Shown here: positions 1 to 6,913 of the stretch, piece after piece
How positions within the stretch are numbered: the stretch's first letter is position 1
How the letters are laid out: every line of letters begins with the position of its first letter
Origin: Desulfocapsa sp.
GTDB lineage: Bacteria > Desulfobacterota > Desulfobulbia > Desulfobulbales > Desulfocapsaceae
Direction of reading: 5' to 3'
Assembly (NCBI GenBank): GCA_030638765.1
Contig: DAOWDZ010000009.1
Location: forward strand, 1 to 8,110
Length of the DNA: 8,110 nt
Translations under genes and position numbers: made by a program
The notes under the pieces: generated by a model
Databases searched by the model: none
The model's input: only the letters and a program-made list of their open reading frames with translations
Told to the model about the DNA's origin: nothing

Positions 1-282
1 TATATCCAAAAGGCCATTGAGATGAAGCTGGAACAAAAGGAACTTGCAGAGGCCTACGAATACAGGTTGGCTAAAGAGGAGAAAGAGGCGGAGAGAAAAC
101 GTATAGAGGCAACTGGTATACACGACTACAATAAAAAAGTTGCAGCATCTCTTACCGACAAAATTTTAACCTGGAAGGGAGTCACGGCAACCCTGGAACT
201 TTCCAAGTCAGAAAACGCCAAAGTGGTCGTTATCGGATCAGGCAAAGACGGTCTCCCCATTATTCTTGATACAAAAAACTAA
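1..282 (+). CDS. SPFH/band-7 (prohibitin-like) protein, C-terminal part
   Basis: This is the C-terminal end of a membrane-anchored SPFH (stomatin/prohibitin/flotillin) family scaffold protein. The reading frame is open from the first base, so the N-terminus, membrane anchor and SPFH domain lie outside the window; the ATG at 22 is an internal methionine. The visible 93 residues begin with a charged, Glu/Lys/Ala-rich helix expected to be coiled coil. They then show the family's C-terminal signatures: a KRIEATGIHDYN segment, a TDKILTWKGVTATLELSKS segment and the ending KVVVIGSGKDGLPIIL. Known prohibitin-like proteins assemble into large membrane-bound rings that organise membrane domains or proteases. 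Its stop lies 15 nt before the next gene, so it may head or belong to the same operon. The family call rests on the conserved C-terminal pattern; its specific role here cannot be read from the fragment. Confidence 0.85.
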   Translation, partial: YIQKAIEMKLEQKELAEAYEYRLAKEEKEAERKRIEATGIHDYNKKVAASLTDKILTWKGVTATLELSKSENAKVVVIGSGKDGLPIILDTKN

Positions 283-283
283 C

Positions 284-289
284 AGGCAG
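284..289 (+). promoter_or_regulatory. Ribosome binding site for the GTG start at 298
   Basis: AGGCAG lies 8 nt before GTG at 298. The in-frame ATG at 304 would be 14 nt away, so the GTG start is preferred. The two options differ by only two residues and leave the signal peptide intact. Confidence 0.5.
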
Positions 290-297
290 TATAAAAA

Positions 298-1446
298 GTG
301 CATATGTTTACAGTAAGAAACATGGTTCTGATCTTTTTTGCCGCCGTCATTTTCTCTTCCTGCTCCCCCCGGGATCTGACAAAAGAAAGAGCCAAAAAAG
401 CCGGTCAATCACAAGGGCCCATCCTCATTGCCTTGGTATGGCCGGCCGATAACAAAGACCTTCCATTCCTAAACGGAGCATCTCTTGCCATTGAAGAGAT
501 CAACGAGAGTGGCGGTATCATGGGAAGAAAGCTTCAGGCCATCATCTTCGACGAGCCAGAAGATGGTGAGGGCTACACAATCGCCGCTGAAGTTGTCAAA
601 AATGAAAATATTGTCGCTATTATTGGTCACAGCACCTCAGCAGCAGCTATTCCCGCCTCCATCACCTATGAAAACAACGGGCTTCTTTTTCTTGCTCCTT
701 CTTCTTCAAACCCTGCCCTTACTGCTCACGACTTTCAATATGTGTTCAGGACATGCGCTTCAGACACTATAATTGGTCGACGTATGGCCAAGTTTTCCCA
801 AAACAAAGGCTATCACAGGATAGTTATTCTTGATGATAACACCATTTACGGGCAAGGCGTTTCAAGTACCTTCTATACCACTGCCGTTGATCTAGGACTG
901 AAGATTATCAGTCATAAGGCCTATTTCAAATGGCAAACCGACTACAAATACATCATCAATGACTTCACCAAACTGGAATTTGACGCCATCTTTCTCGCAG
1001 GAATAATGCCGCATAGCGCCAAGGTGATTAAACAGTCCCGAGAAATGGGCATTAGCGTTCCTTTTATCAGTGGGGACAGCCTTGACTTTCCAAACCTTCC
1101 TATAATAGCAGGGCCAGCTTCAGAGGGCACTATCGTTCCCACCGTTTTCAATCCTAACAGCGACATTCCACTGGTCCGGAAATTTACCGAATCATTTCAA
1201 AAACGATTTCACGCACCTCCCCACACCTGGGAAGCACTTGGATATGACTCGGTAAATCTTCTGGCCTTTGCCTTTGAAAAAAGTGACTCCATAGTACCAA
1301 TAGTCGTGAGTTCCAAGCTTCGCTTCACCAAACAATGGCAAGGGGTTACCGGTGAGTTTTCATATGACCTTAACGGGGAGCTTGGAGATAAACGATTATT
1401 TTTCAAAGAAATCCATAACGGTCAGTTTAAATTCATAAAGGAGTAA
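298..1446 (+). CDS. Periplasmic solute-binding lipoprotein, branched-chain amino acid (LivJ-like) family
   Basis: This is a type I periplasmic binding protein of the Peripla_BP_6 / leucine-isoleucine-valine binding family, 382 residues from GTG 298. The N-terminus has a hydrophobic signal (about residues 9-20) and a lipobox-like FSSC ending at Cys22 with Ser at +2, so an exported lipoprotein is likely. The mature part opens with a beta strand (PILIALVWP, 41-49). It then has the family pattern of a helix with INESGGIMGRKL (about 68-79), a GHSTS ligand-loop motif (110-114), APSSSNP (133-139), an inter-lobe segment with DDNTIYGQG, and an LGYDSVNLLAFAF helix near the C-terminus. Such proteins normally deliver amino acids, amides or small organics to an ABC importer. 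No permease or ATPase gene is present in the window, so it may serve a transporter encoded elsewhere or act as a sensor; the ligand cannot be told. It is followed after 2 nt by a small membrane-protein gene. Confidence 0.88.
   Translation: MHMFTVRNMVLIFFAAVIFSSCSPRDLTKERAKKAGQSQGPILIALVWPADNKDLPFLNGASLAIEEINESGGIMGRKLQAIIFDEPEDGEGYTIAAEVVKNENIVAIIGHSTSAAAIPASITYENNGLLFLAPSSSNPALTAHDFQYVFRTCASDTIIGRRMAKFSQNKGYHRIVILDDNTIYGQGVSSTFYTTAVDLGLKIISHKAYFKWQTDYKYIINDFTKLEFDAIFLAGIMPHSAKVIKQSREMGISVPFISGDSLDFPNLPIIAGPASEGTIVPTVFNPNSDIPLVRKFTESFQKRFHAPPHTWEALGYDSVNLLAFAFEKSDSIVPIVVSSKLRFTKQWQGVTGEFSYDLNGELGDKRLFFKEIHNGQFKFIKE
1438..1443 (+). promoter_or_regulatory. Strong ribosome binding site for the 57-residue membrane protein
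   Basis: AAGGAG lies 5 nt before ATG 1449. It sits in the last codons of the binding-protein gene, ending one base before its stop codon. This supports the short gene and suggests that the two are translationally coupled. Confidence 0.7.
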
Positions 1447-1448
1447 AC

Positions 1449-1622
1449 ATGCCGTATTTTGTACCTATATATCTGATATCATGTCTTATTGTTGCCTTAC
1501 TGGGAACAAACAGGAAATATAGTTTCTGGGGGTATTTCTTTGCCTCAATGGCCCTGACTCCCTTGATTGGCGTCTTCCTTGTACTGGCATCAGATCTTAA
1601 AAAATCTCCACGAAAAAGGTAA
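1449..1622 (+). CDS. Small two-helix membrane protein, function unknown
   Basis: This 57-residue protein runs from ATG 1449 to TAA 1620-1622. A strong AAGGAG site 5 nt upstream supports it, and it fits tightly between its neighbours: 2 nt after the binding-protein stop and 7 nt before the dehydrogenase start. Two hydrophobic stretches are visible, about residues 3-19 (starting YFVPIYLISC) and about 27-48 (including FFASMALTPLIGVFLVLA). A short NRKY turn joins them, and the tail is basic (KKSPRKR), which suggests a cytoplasmic C-terminus by the positive-inside rule. The aromatic-then-TPLIG hydrophobic pattern resembles many short uncharacterised bacterial membrane proteins I recall, but I do not assign a named family. 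It could be a small partner of the upstream binding protein or an accessory membrane subunit; that is inference from position only. Confidence 0.72.
   Translation: MPYFVPIYLISCLIVALLGTNRKYSFWGYFFASMALTPLIGVFLVLASDLKKSPRKR
1615..1619 (+). promoter_or_regulatory. Ribosome binding site fixing the dehydrogenase start at 1630
   Basis: AAAGG, in the last codons of the small membrane-protein gene, is 10 nt before ATG 1630. The frame is open upstream to a TTG at 1567, but that extension would overlap the small gene and add unrelated residues. The later in-frame ATG at 1657 has no purine-rich site before it. Confidence 0.5.
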
Positions 1623-1629
1623 GCACCAC

Positions 1630-2793
1630 ATGTCCTCCTCTGGCACAGTCTCAAAAATGCTTGTGGTTCAGGTAGACCATGAACCGATTCAAGGGTTGAA
1701 CACTCACGGACCACACCAGAAATATCGCAACTCACGAATTTCTGTTCAAGAAAGAACATTAGGAGATCTGCACTCTAATGATATCCGGGTCGAGATACTT
1801 TACGCCGGGATTTGCGGCACCGATGTTCATCTGGTTACAAATCACCCTGAAACCGGATATATCTGCTGCTCAGCCCCTTCCGAGATACCAGAACAGGGCC
1901 GGGTTATGGGCCATGAGGGTGTGGGGCGAGTCCTCGCTGCCGGGCAAAACATCACTCACCTCAAACCTGGTGATTATATCACCATGGAGTCAATCATAAC
2001 CTGTCACCATTGTGATCCATGTAAAAAAGGAAAATTTAACCAGTGTACCGAGGCTAAACTCCTGGGAATGGAAAAAGATGGGATTTTTGGATCAGTGGTA
2101 GATATTCCCGGCACCATTGCCCATGACATATCTGCACTCGTTCAAAACGATGAAGACCTCCAGGCCCTGGCTTGCGTTGAGCCATCCGGCGTGGCCTATG
2201 TAGCCTGTGAAAATGCACGTGTTTCTCCTGGCGATGTGGTCTTGATTTTTGGAGCAGGGCCTATTGGTCTATTAACTGCTATGATCAGCAAAGATATTTT
2301 TGGTGCCTCAGAAGTCCACATTGTTGAACCAGTTTCATTCCGGAGGGATTTCGCCAGGCAATGGGTTGACTATGTCTATGATGTTGAAGAATACTTTTCA
2401 AGAAAACCCTCGCAAATAGACATTGTCTTTGAAGCTTCGGGAGCAGTGGAGAACGTCAACCGTTCTTTTCGGAACCTTAACCCGAATGGAAGAGTCGTTC
2501 TCCTGGCCCGTATGGGTGAAACATTCTTTCTTGAGCATGTTGACCATATGATCACCAATGAAATTTCCATTACAGGGAGCAGAGGTCACCTCGGAGGTGC
2601 ATTCTCCAGAATTTTCAAGCTTTACAAAGCAGGACGCCTTCCCTTAGGTGAGATCATTACAAAAGTCATTCATGGCCAAGAACAACTGCAAGATCTGTTC
2701 AATGAAAAAGAGAAAATCCTACTTGAGAACTGTAAGGTCTTAGTAAAACTTGGAGAAACTTCTCTTCCACAGCGGATCATCCATAAGGGTTAA
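1630..2793 (+). CDS. Zinc-dependent medium-chain alcohol/polyol dehydrogenase (MDR superfamily)
   Basis: This is an NAD(P)-dependent alcohol or polyol dehydrogenase of 387 residues from ATG 1630. The GroES-like catalytic domain has the zinc ligand Cys62 (GICGTD), the pair His95-Glu96 (GHEGVG) and Glu184 (VEPSG), as in the threonine/sorbitol/glucose dehydrogenase branch. A structural zinc lobe is complete with Cys125, Cys128, Cys131 and Cys139 (CHHCDPCKKGKFNQC). The Rossmann fold starts at about 202 with GAGPIG (208-213), and an acidic Glu233 after the second strand hints at NAD preference. The stretch between Cys62 and His95 looks longer than I recall for relatives and carries an adjacent Cys79-Cys80 pair. 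The gene sits 7 nt after the membrane-protein gene and 4 nt before the O-methyltransferase. Near the polyketide gene it may oxidise a precursor or product alcohol; the substrate is not deducible. Confidence 0.92.
   Translation: MSSSGTVSKMLVVQVDHEPIQGLNTHGPHQKYRNSRISVQERTLGDLHSNDIRVEILYAGICGTDVHLVTNHPETGYICCSAPSEIPEQGRVMGHEGVGRVLAAGQNITHLKPGDYITMESIITCHHCDPCKKGKFNQCTEAKLLGMEKDGIFGSVVDIPGTIAHDISALVQNDEDLQALACVEPSGVAYVACENARVSPGDVVLIFGAGPIGLLTAMISKDIFGASEVHIVEPVSFRRDFARQWVDYVYDVEEYFSRKPSQIDIVFEASGAVENVNRSFRNLNPNGRVVLLARMGETFFLEHVDHMITNEISITGSRGHLGGAFSRIFKLYKAGRLPLGEIITKVIHGQEQLQDLFNEKEKILLENCKVLVKLGETSLPQRIIHKG
2785..2789 (+). promoter_or_regulatory. Ribosome binding site fixing the O-methyltransferase start at 2798
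   Basis: AAGGG, within the last two sense codons of the dehydrogenase gene, is 8 nt before ATG 2798. An in-frame ATG at 2750 would add 16 residues overlapping the dehydrogenase end, with no good site before it and no resemblance to the family N-terminus. Confidence 0.6.
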
Positions 2794-2797
2794 ATTC

Positions 2798-3460
2798 ATG
2801 GCTTCAGACTACAGAATTGTCGACAAAAAAATTTCCAACTACATAGAAGATGTCTCCCTCAGGGAATCCTCTCTTCTTTGCAAATTACGTGAAGAAACAG
2901 CAAAACTCCCCAGGGCGGTTATGCAGATAAGTCCCCTTCAGGGACAGTTCATGTCGTTAATCCTGAAATCCATAGGAGCTGAAAAAGCCCTGGAGGTAGG
3001 GGTTTTTACAGGATACAGCAGTGTCTGCATTGCCACGGCCTTGCCGGAGCATGGGAAACTCATTGCCTGTGATATCAATGAGGAATGGACATCCATAGCA
3101 CAAAAATATTGGCAGGATGCAAATATTGCTCACAAGATAGAGCTCAGGCTCGCACCGGCAGCAAAGACACTGGATGACTTACTCAGAGAAGGACACAGCG
3201 ATTCTTTTGATTTTGCATTCATTGATGCGGACAAGGAAAGCTATGAAACTTATTACGAAAAAACCCTGCGCCTTATCCGGCCAGGCGGCATGATAATGGT
3301 CGACAATGTCTTGTGGAAAGGTTACGTGTTCGACGCTGACAACCATGACGAGGAAACAAAATTTATTCGTACATTCAACGAAAACAGAAAAACCGACCCC
3401 CGCGTGGAAATTAGTTTAATACCCGTTGGTGACGGTATTACTCTGATCAGAAAACTTTAA
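2798..3460 (+). CDS. SAM-dependent O-methyltransferase, caffeoyl-CoA/catechol OMT-like (Methyltransf_3)
   Basis: This 220-residue class I methyltransferase is typical in length for the bacterial members of the cation-dependent O-methyltransferase family. The SAM-binding motif I is ALEVGVFTGYSS (64-75), followed by the acidic ribose-binding region at ACDINEEW (Asp92). The divalent-metal ligands of the family are present: Asp143 (FIDADK, with Lys146) and Asp169-Asn170 (MVDNVLWKG). The N-terminal helix with REETAKLPRAVMQISPLQGQ is also characteristic. The enzyme should transfer a methyl group from SAM to a hydroxyl, often a catechol or a small acyl-linked hydroxyl. FkbG-type enzymes that make methoxymalonyl-ACP belong to the same family, but the other genes of that pathway are not seen. 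It is the last gene of the tight plus-strand cluster, 4 nt after the dehydrogenase, and is followed by a 144-nt gap. Confidence 0.93.
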   Translation: MASDYRIVDKKISNYIEDVSLRESSLLCKLREETAKLPRAVMQISPLQGQFMSLILKSIGAEKALEVGVFTGYSSVCIATALPEHGKLIACDINEEWTSIAQKYWQDANIAHKIELRLAPAAKTLDDLLREGHSDSFDFAFIDADKESYETYYEKTLRLIRPGGMIMVDNVLWKGYVFDADNHDEETKFIRTFNENRKTDPRVEISLIPVGDGITLIRKL

Positions 3461-3604
3461 TGATCCCCTTCTGAAGAAGCCAACCACTGAACCTTATTAA
3501 CACTATAGCTTCTTGAGTGAAATTTATTCAAACGAGATATAAAAGCCACGACACAAGGTAGCATTTCCGAGACCTTCATATAAAACCCAACCCCATTCTC
3601 CCAG
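3461..3604 (+). promoter_or_regulatory. Intergenic gap before the AT-AT-ER gene, with a weak promoter candidate
   Basis: This 144-nt non-coding stretch is the only sizeable gap among the plus-strand genes. A TTGAGT at 3513-3518 is followed by TATAAA at 3538-3543, but the 19-nt spacing is long, so the promoter is tentative. An imperfect inverted repeat (AAGAAGC at 3474-3480 against GCTTCTT at 3508-3514) has a 27-nt loop and no T-run, so it is not a convincing terminator. No clear Shine-Dalgarno sequence precedes ATG 3605; the bases before it are pyrimidine-rich. Confidence 0.3.
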
Positions 3605-6600
3605 ATGAAAACTATATTTTTCTTTTCCGGACAGGGCTCTCATTACTACCAGATGGGTGAAGAGCTCTATAGAAAAGAGAAACACTTCAAATCGTGGATG
3701 GATAAGCTCGATCAGATCCCCAAAAGGATTCTAGGCACATCTCTTGTCGACATCCTCTATAATGGGGAAAAGAAAAAAAGCGAACCTTTTACCAGGACCC
3801 TCTTTACCCACCCCGCCATTTTCATGGTTGAATATTCCCTGGCGCAAACCCTTATCGCATACGATATAGCTCCGGATTATCTTATTGGAGCCAGCCTTGG
3901 CGAATATGTCTCACTTGCCGTAGCTGAAGTAATGGTAGTGGAGGAACTCCTGGAAATCCTAATCCTTCAGGGCAGAGCTGTAGAAGAAAAGTGCGTCCCA
4001 GGTGGTATGATCGGCATCATCGAACCACCTTCCCTGTTTGAGGATGTTGAGATTATCAGGAACAACAGCTCCCTTGTGGGGATTAACCATGAGCATCACT
4101 TTGTTGTTTCAGGATCTCAAAGAGGCATGTCGCAGATCAAAGCCTGGCTGAAAGATGCAGGAAAACTCTTTCAGGAGCTCCCCGTGTCCCATGGTTTTCA
4201 CTCACCAGCCATTGATCAGGCGCGTGATTTCTGCCTTGATTCCCTGCAAACAGTTCAACTCCATCCCCCTGTTATTGATATTATCTCATGCCTGACCGGC
4301 AACAAAATTGATTCCTTTTCGCCCACTTATTTCTGTGACATTGCAAGACAACCAATCAGGTTTCAGGAAGCTCTGCAAACACTTTCCCGGACTGAATCCT
4401 CTGACTTCACATGTGTTGATGTCGGCCCTTCGGGTACCTATGCTGGTTTTATCAAGGAAAACGAAACGTTTATCAAAAGCTGCTCAACATATCGCATCAT
4501 GAGTCAGTTTGGAGGAGATCAGGCTAATCTAAAATCAGTACGGAACACCCTAAGCACGCAGAACCTGCCAGACTATCACACAAAATCATCTTGCAAACCC
4601 AAAAGAATGAACTCTAAGATACCAAACAGAGAAAAGGACGATACAATGCAGGCATATATTTTCCCCGGCCAGGGATCTCAGGCGAAGGATATGGGCAAAG
4701 AGTTGTTCAAAAAGTTTCCCGATCATACCAGGCAAGCCAATGAAATCCTCGGATATTCCATAGAAAAACTCTGCTGCGATAATCCAGAGAACAACCTTCA
4801 CAAAACACAGTTCACCCAACCGGCCCTGTTTACCGTCAATGCTTTGTCGTATCTTGATTCTTTGAAAAATGAACATCCGAAACCTGACTTTGTCGCAGGT
4901 CACAGCCTTGGAGAATACAATGCCCTTTTTGCTGCCGGAGTCATTGACTTTGAAACCGGTCTCAAACTCGTTAAAAAACGCGGCGAACTTATGGCTGCAA
5001 CGGATAATGGAGGCATGGCCGCAGTCATTGGCCTGCAAGAACAAGAAGTCCGTGAAATCCTTAATCACAATGCTTTGAAACAGGTTGAAATTGCCAATCT
5101 CAACTCCCCAGTACAAATTGTACTTTCAGGAGACAGCTCGGAAATCCAGGCAGCGCAATCACTGTTTGAAGCCGATGGCACCACCCACTATGTTATCCTC
5201 AATGTAAGCGGTGCGTTTCACTCTAAACTCATGGAAGAGGCAGCTAAAAACTTCAGGCAATACCTGACCAATTTTATTTTTTCCCCTCCCGCAATTCCTA
5301 TTATCTCAAATGTAACTGCCAGACCCTATAATGGGAACCAGGTTGCAGATCTCCTCTCCCGGCAAATGACTCATCCGGTTAAATGGCAAGAATCCGTATG
5401 CTATATGTGGGGTAAAGGTGTTGAGAATTTTATCGAGATTGGCCCGGGCCATGTCCTCACAAAATTAGTCGACTACATTATGCAGCAGGCCGAACCCCTG
5501 AAGGATGATTTGCCTTCCTCGCCTTGCCAAAATACCGGGCCTGTGACCTTGTCTGCCACCAGCCTTGGATGCAGTAAATTTAAAAAAGAGTATCACCTCA
5601 AATACGCCTATATCACAGGTGGCATGCTGCATGGAATTGCCTCTGTTAAAATGCTAATTAAAATGGGAAAAGCTGGAATGATGGGATTTTTTGGTACCGG
5701 CTCCCTCTCACTTGATGATGTTGAACACGCCATTCGCTCGATTCAATCTCAGCTTGATCACGGTGAGGCTTATGGTATGAATCTCCTTTCCGGTCCAATG
5801 GAAGACGCCCTGGTAGATCTCTTCCTGAAACACAACATTACCTCTGTTGAAGCTGCAGCCTATCTGCAAATAAGCCCTGCTCTGGTGAGATATAGACTAA
5901 ACGGTCTGATTAGGGAAAAAGATGGTTCCATTACCATTACAAACCATATTATAGCCAAACTCTCCAGACCAGAGATTGCCCAGCTATTTTTACAACCTGC
6001 CCCCATATCCATTATTGAAGCATTACTAAAAACAGGAGATATCACTTCAGAGCAGGCAGAGCTTGCCGGTCAGGTTCCCATGGCAGATGATCTCTGCGTG
6101 GAGGCAGATTCAGGCGGTCATACCGACATGGGCAATTTATCCACTTTGTTGCCAGCCATAATCTCTTTACGCGATCAGCTAACAGAGAAATTCAATTATC
6201 ACAAAACAATCAGAATTGGTGCCGCCGGTGGTATCGGCACTCCTGAAGCAGCTGCTGCTGCCTTTATCCTGGGTGCTGATTTCATCCTCACTGGTTCCAT
6301 TAACCAATGCACGGTAGAAGCTGCAACAAGTGATCATGTCAAGGATATGCTGCAGGAGATAAATGTGCAGGATACCGCCTATGCCCCGGCAAGGGATATG
6401 TTTGAGATGGGCACCAAAGTCCAGGTTCTGAAACGAGGGGTGTTTTTTCCGGCAAGAGCCAACAAACTCTACGAGTTATATCGACATTACGACTCCCTGG
6501 AGGAGATAGACCATGCAACCAGAGACCAGTTGGAAAAGAGATATTTCAAACGTAGCTTTTCCTCTATTTATGACGAGTGCAAACAGATACACACACCCGA

Positions 6601-6886
6601 GGCAATAAAACGGGCAGAGCAGAATCCCAAGCAGAAGATGGCCATGATTTTCAAATGGTATCTGTATAAATCCAACAAATACGCACTGGAAGGAAAAGAG
6701 GAGAACAGCATTGACTACCAGGTCTTTTGCGGCCCGGCACTGGGCGCCTTTAACCAGTGGGTTAAAGGTACGGATATGGAAAAATGGCAAAACCGGCATG
6801 TTGACACAATTGCCGTTAGCCTTTTGGAGAAAACTGCCGATTTACTGAGTGAACGATGTAACACCTTGATCAATGCTAACAGGTAA
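3605..6886 (+). CDS. Tri-domain trans-acyltransferase protein: acyl hydrolase-like AT1, malonyl-type AT2, PfaD-type enoyl reductase
   Basis: This 1093-residue protein is the discrete trans-acting AT/ER component of a trans-AT polyketide synthase. AT1 (about 1-310) has GQGSH near the start, nucleophile Ser97 (GASLGEY), His199 (HGFHS) and RQPIRFQ (248-254). Gln122 stands where malonyl ATs carry the carboxylate-binding Arg, which points to an acyl hydrolase that clears stalled chains. AT2 (about 348-630) starts QAYIFPGQGSQ and has Ser434 (GHSLGEY), Arg459 (KKRGELM), His539 (GAFHS) and IGPGH (612-616), so malonyl loading of ACPs is expected. The reductase (about 654-1090) is a PfaD/nitronate-monooxygenase-fold FMN barrel with YAYITGGMLHGIAS, MGKAGMMGFFGTGSL, EADSGGHTDMGN (833-844), GAAGGIGTP and GPALGAFNQWVKGT (1043-1056). 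The same architecture is known from the mupirocin protein MmpC; bacillaene synthesis instead uses separate PksD-like and PksE-like proteins. The linker at about 311-347 is polar and unconserved in look. No ketosynthase or ACP is nearby. Confidence 0.93.
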   Translation: MKTIFFFSGQGSHYYQMGEELYRKEKHFKSWMDKLDQIPKRILGTSLVDILYNGEKKKSEPFTRTLFTHPAIFMVEYSLAQTLIAYDIAPDYLIGASLGEYVSLAVAEVMVVEELLEILILQGRAVEEKCVPGGMIGIIEPPSLFEDVEIIRNNSSLVGINHEHHFVVSGSQRGMSQIKAWLKDAGKLFQELPVSHGFHSPAIDQARDFCLDSLQTVQLHPPVIDIISCLTGNKIDSFSPTYFCDIARQPIRFQEALQTLSRTESSDFTCVDVGPSGTYAGFIKENETFIKSCSTYRIMSQFGGDQANLKSVRNTLSTQNLPDYHTKSSCKPKRMNSKIPNREKDDTMQAYIFPGQGSQAKDMGKELFKKFPDHTRQANEILGYSIEKLCCDNPENNLHKTQFTQPALFTVNALSYLDSLKNEHPKPDFVAGHSLGEYNALFAAGVIDFETGLKLVKKRGELMAATDNGGMAAVIGLQEQEVREILNHNALKQVEIANLNSPVQIVLSGDSSEIQAAQSLFEADGTTHYVILNVSGAFHSKLMEEAAKNFRQYLTNFIFSPPAIPIISNVTARPYNGNQVADLLSRQMTHPVKWQESVCYMWGKGVENFIEIGPGHVLTKLVDYIMQQAEPLKDDLPSSPCQNTGPVTLSATSLGCSKFKKEYHLKYAYITGGMLHGIASVKMLIKMGKAGMMGFFGTGSLSLDDVEHAIRSIQSQLDHGEAYGMNLLSGPMEDALVDLFLKHNITSVEAAAYLQISPALVRYRLNGLIREKDGSITITNHIIAKLSRPEIAQLFLQPAPISIIEALLKTGDITSEQAELAGQVPMADDLCVEADSGGHTDMGNLSTLLPAIISLRDQLTEKFNYHKTIRIGAAGGIGTPEAAAAAFILGADFILTGSINQCTVEAATSDHVKDMLQEINVQDTAYAPARDMFEMGTKVQVLKRGVFFPARANKLYELYRHYDSLEEIDHATRDQLEKRYFKRSFSSIYDECKQIHTPEAIKRAEQNPKQKMAMIFKWYLYKSNKYALEGKEENSIDYQVFCGPALGAFNQWVKGTDMEKWQNRHVDTIAVSLLEKTADLLSERCNTLINANR
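4632..4648 (+). promoter_or_regulatory. Possible internal ribosome binding site and start for an AT2-ER product
   Basis: AAAAGGA at 4632-4638 is 7 nt before an in-frame ATG at 4646, which encodes Met348. This Met is the natural N-terminus of a free-standing AT: it is followed directly by QAYIFPGQGSQ. Initiation here would give a 746-residue AT-ER protein like the separate PksE-type proteins. This site is better than the one before the gene's own start at 3605. It may be functional or a relic of two genes that became fused; the sequence cannot decide. Confidence 0.45.
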
Positions 6887-6913
6887 CAGCCACCGGCAGT
6901 TATTATTGTTTCC
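6884..6913 (+). terminator. Weak hairpin with T-rich tail at the end of the AT-AT-ER gene
   Basis: TAACAGCC at 6884-6891 can pair with GGCAGTTA at 6895-6902 around an ACC loop, with one internal A-A mismatch. The stem starts at the stop codon and is followed by an interrupted T-rich stretch (TTATTGTTT). It is placed as expected for termination between convergent genes, but the stem is short. Confidence 0.35.

Noticed and set aside
485..772. A 95-codon plus-strand open frame inside the solute-binding protein gene
   Set aside because: It lies in another frame of a clear family member, and its translation is a low-complexity Leu/Pro/Ser-rich shadow.
1567..1629. TTG start extending the dehydrogenase by 21 residues
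   Set aside because: It would overlap the small membrane-protein gene, the added residues look unlike the family, and ATG 1630 has a ribosome binding site.
1433..1759. A 108-codon minus-strand open frame
   Set aside because: It overlaps both the small membrane protein and the dehydrogenase start, which have better ribosome binding sites and family support.
2750..2797. Upstream ATG extending the O-methyltransferase by 16 residues
   Set aside because: It overlaps the dehydrogenase end with no ribosome binding site. ATG 2798 has AAGGG at good spacing and gives the usual family length.
2798..3460. O-methyltransferase and dehydrogenase as a methoxymalonyl-ACP pathway
   Set aside because: The FkbH-like, acyl-ACP dehydrogenase and ACP genes of that pathway are not in the window, and the dehydrogenase here is a zinc MDR enzyme, not the 3-hydroxyacyl-CoA type.
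3474..3514. Inverted repeat after the O-methyltransferase gene as a terminator
   Set aside because: The stem is only 7 bp of mixed composition, the loop is 27 nt and no T-run follows.
4586..5116. A 176-codon open frame on the minus strand within the AT2 region
   Set aside because: It lies wholly opposite the well-supported AT2 coding sequence. Its translation shows no recognisable domain, and it is explained by the codon composition of the plus-strand gene.
6476..6799. A 107-codon minus-strand open frame with hydrophobic stretches opposite the reductase domain
   Set aside because: The plus strand there encodes the highly characteristic PfaD C-terminus, so the antisense frame is a by-product.
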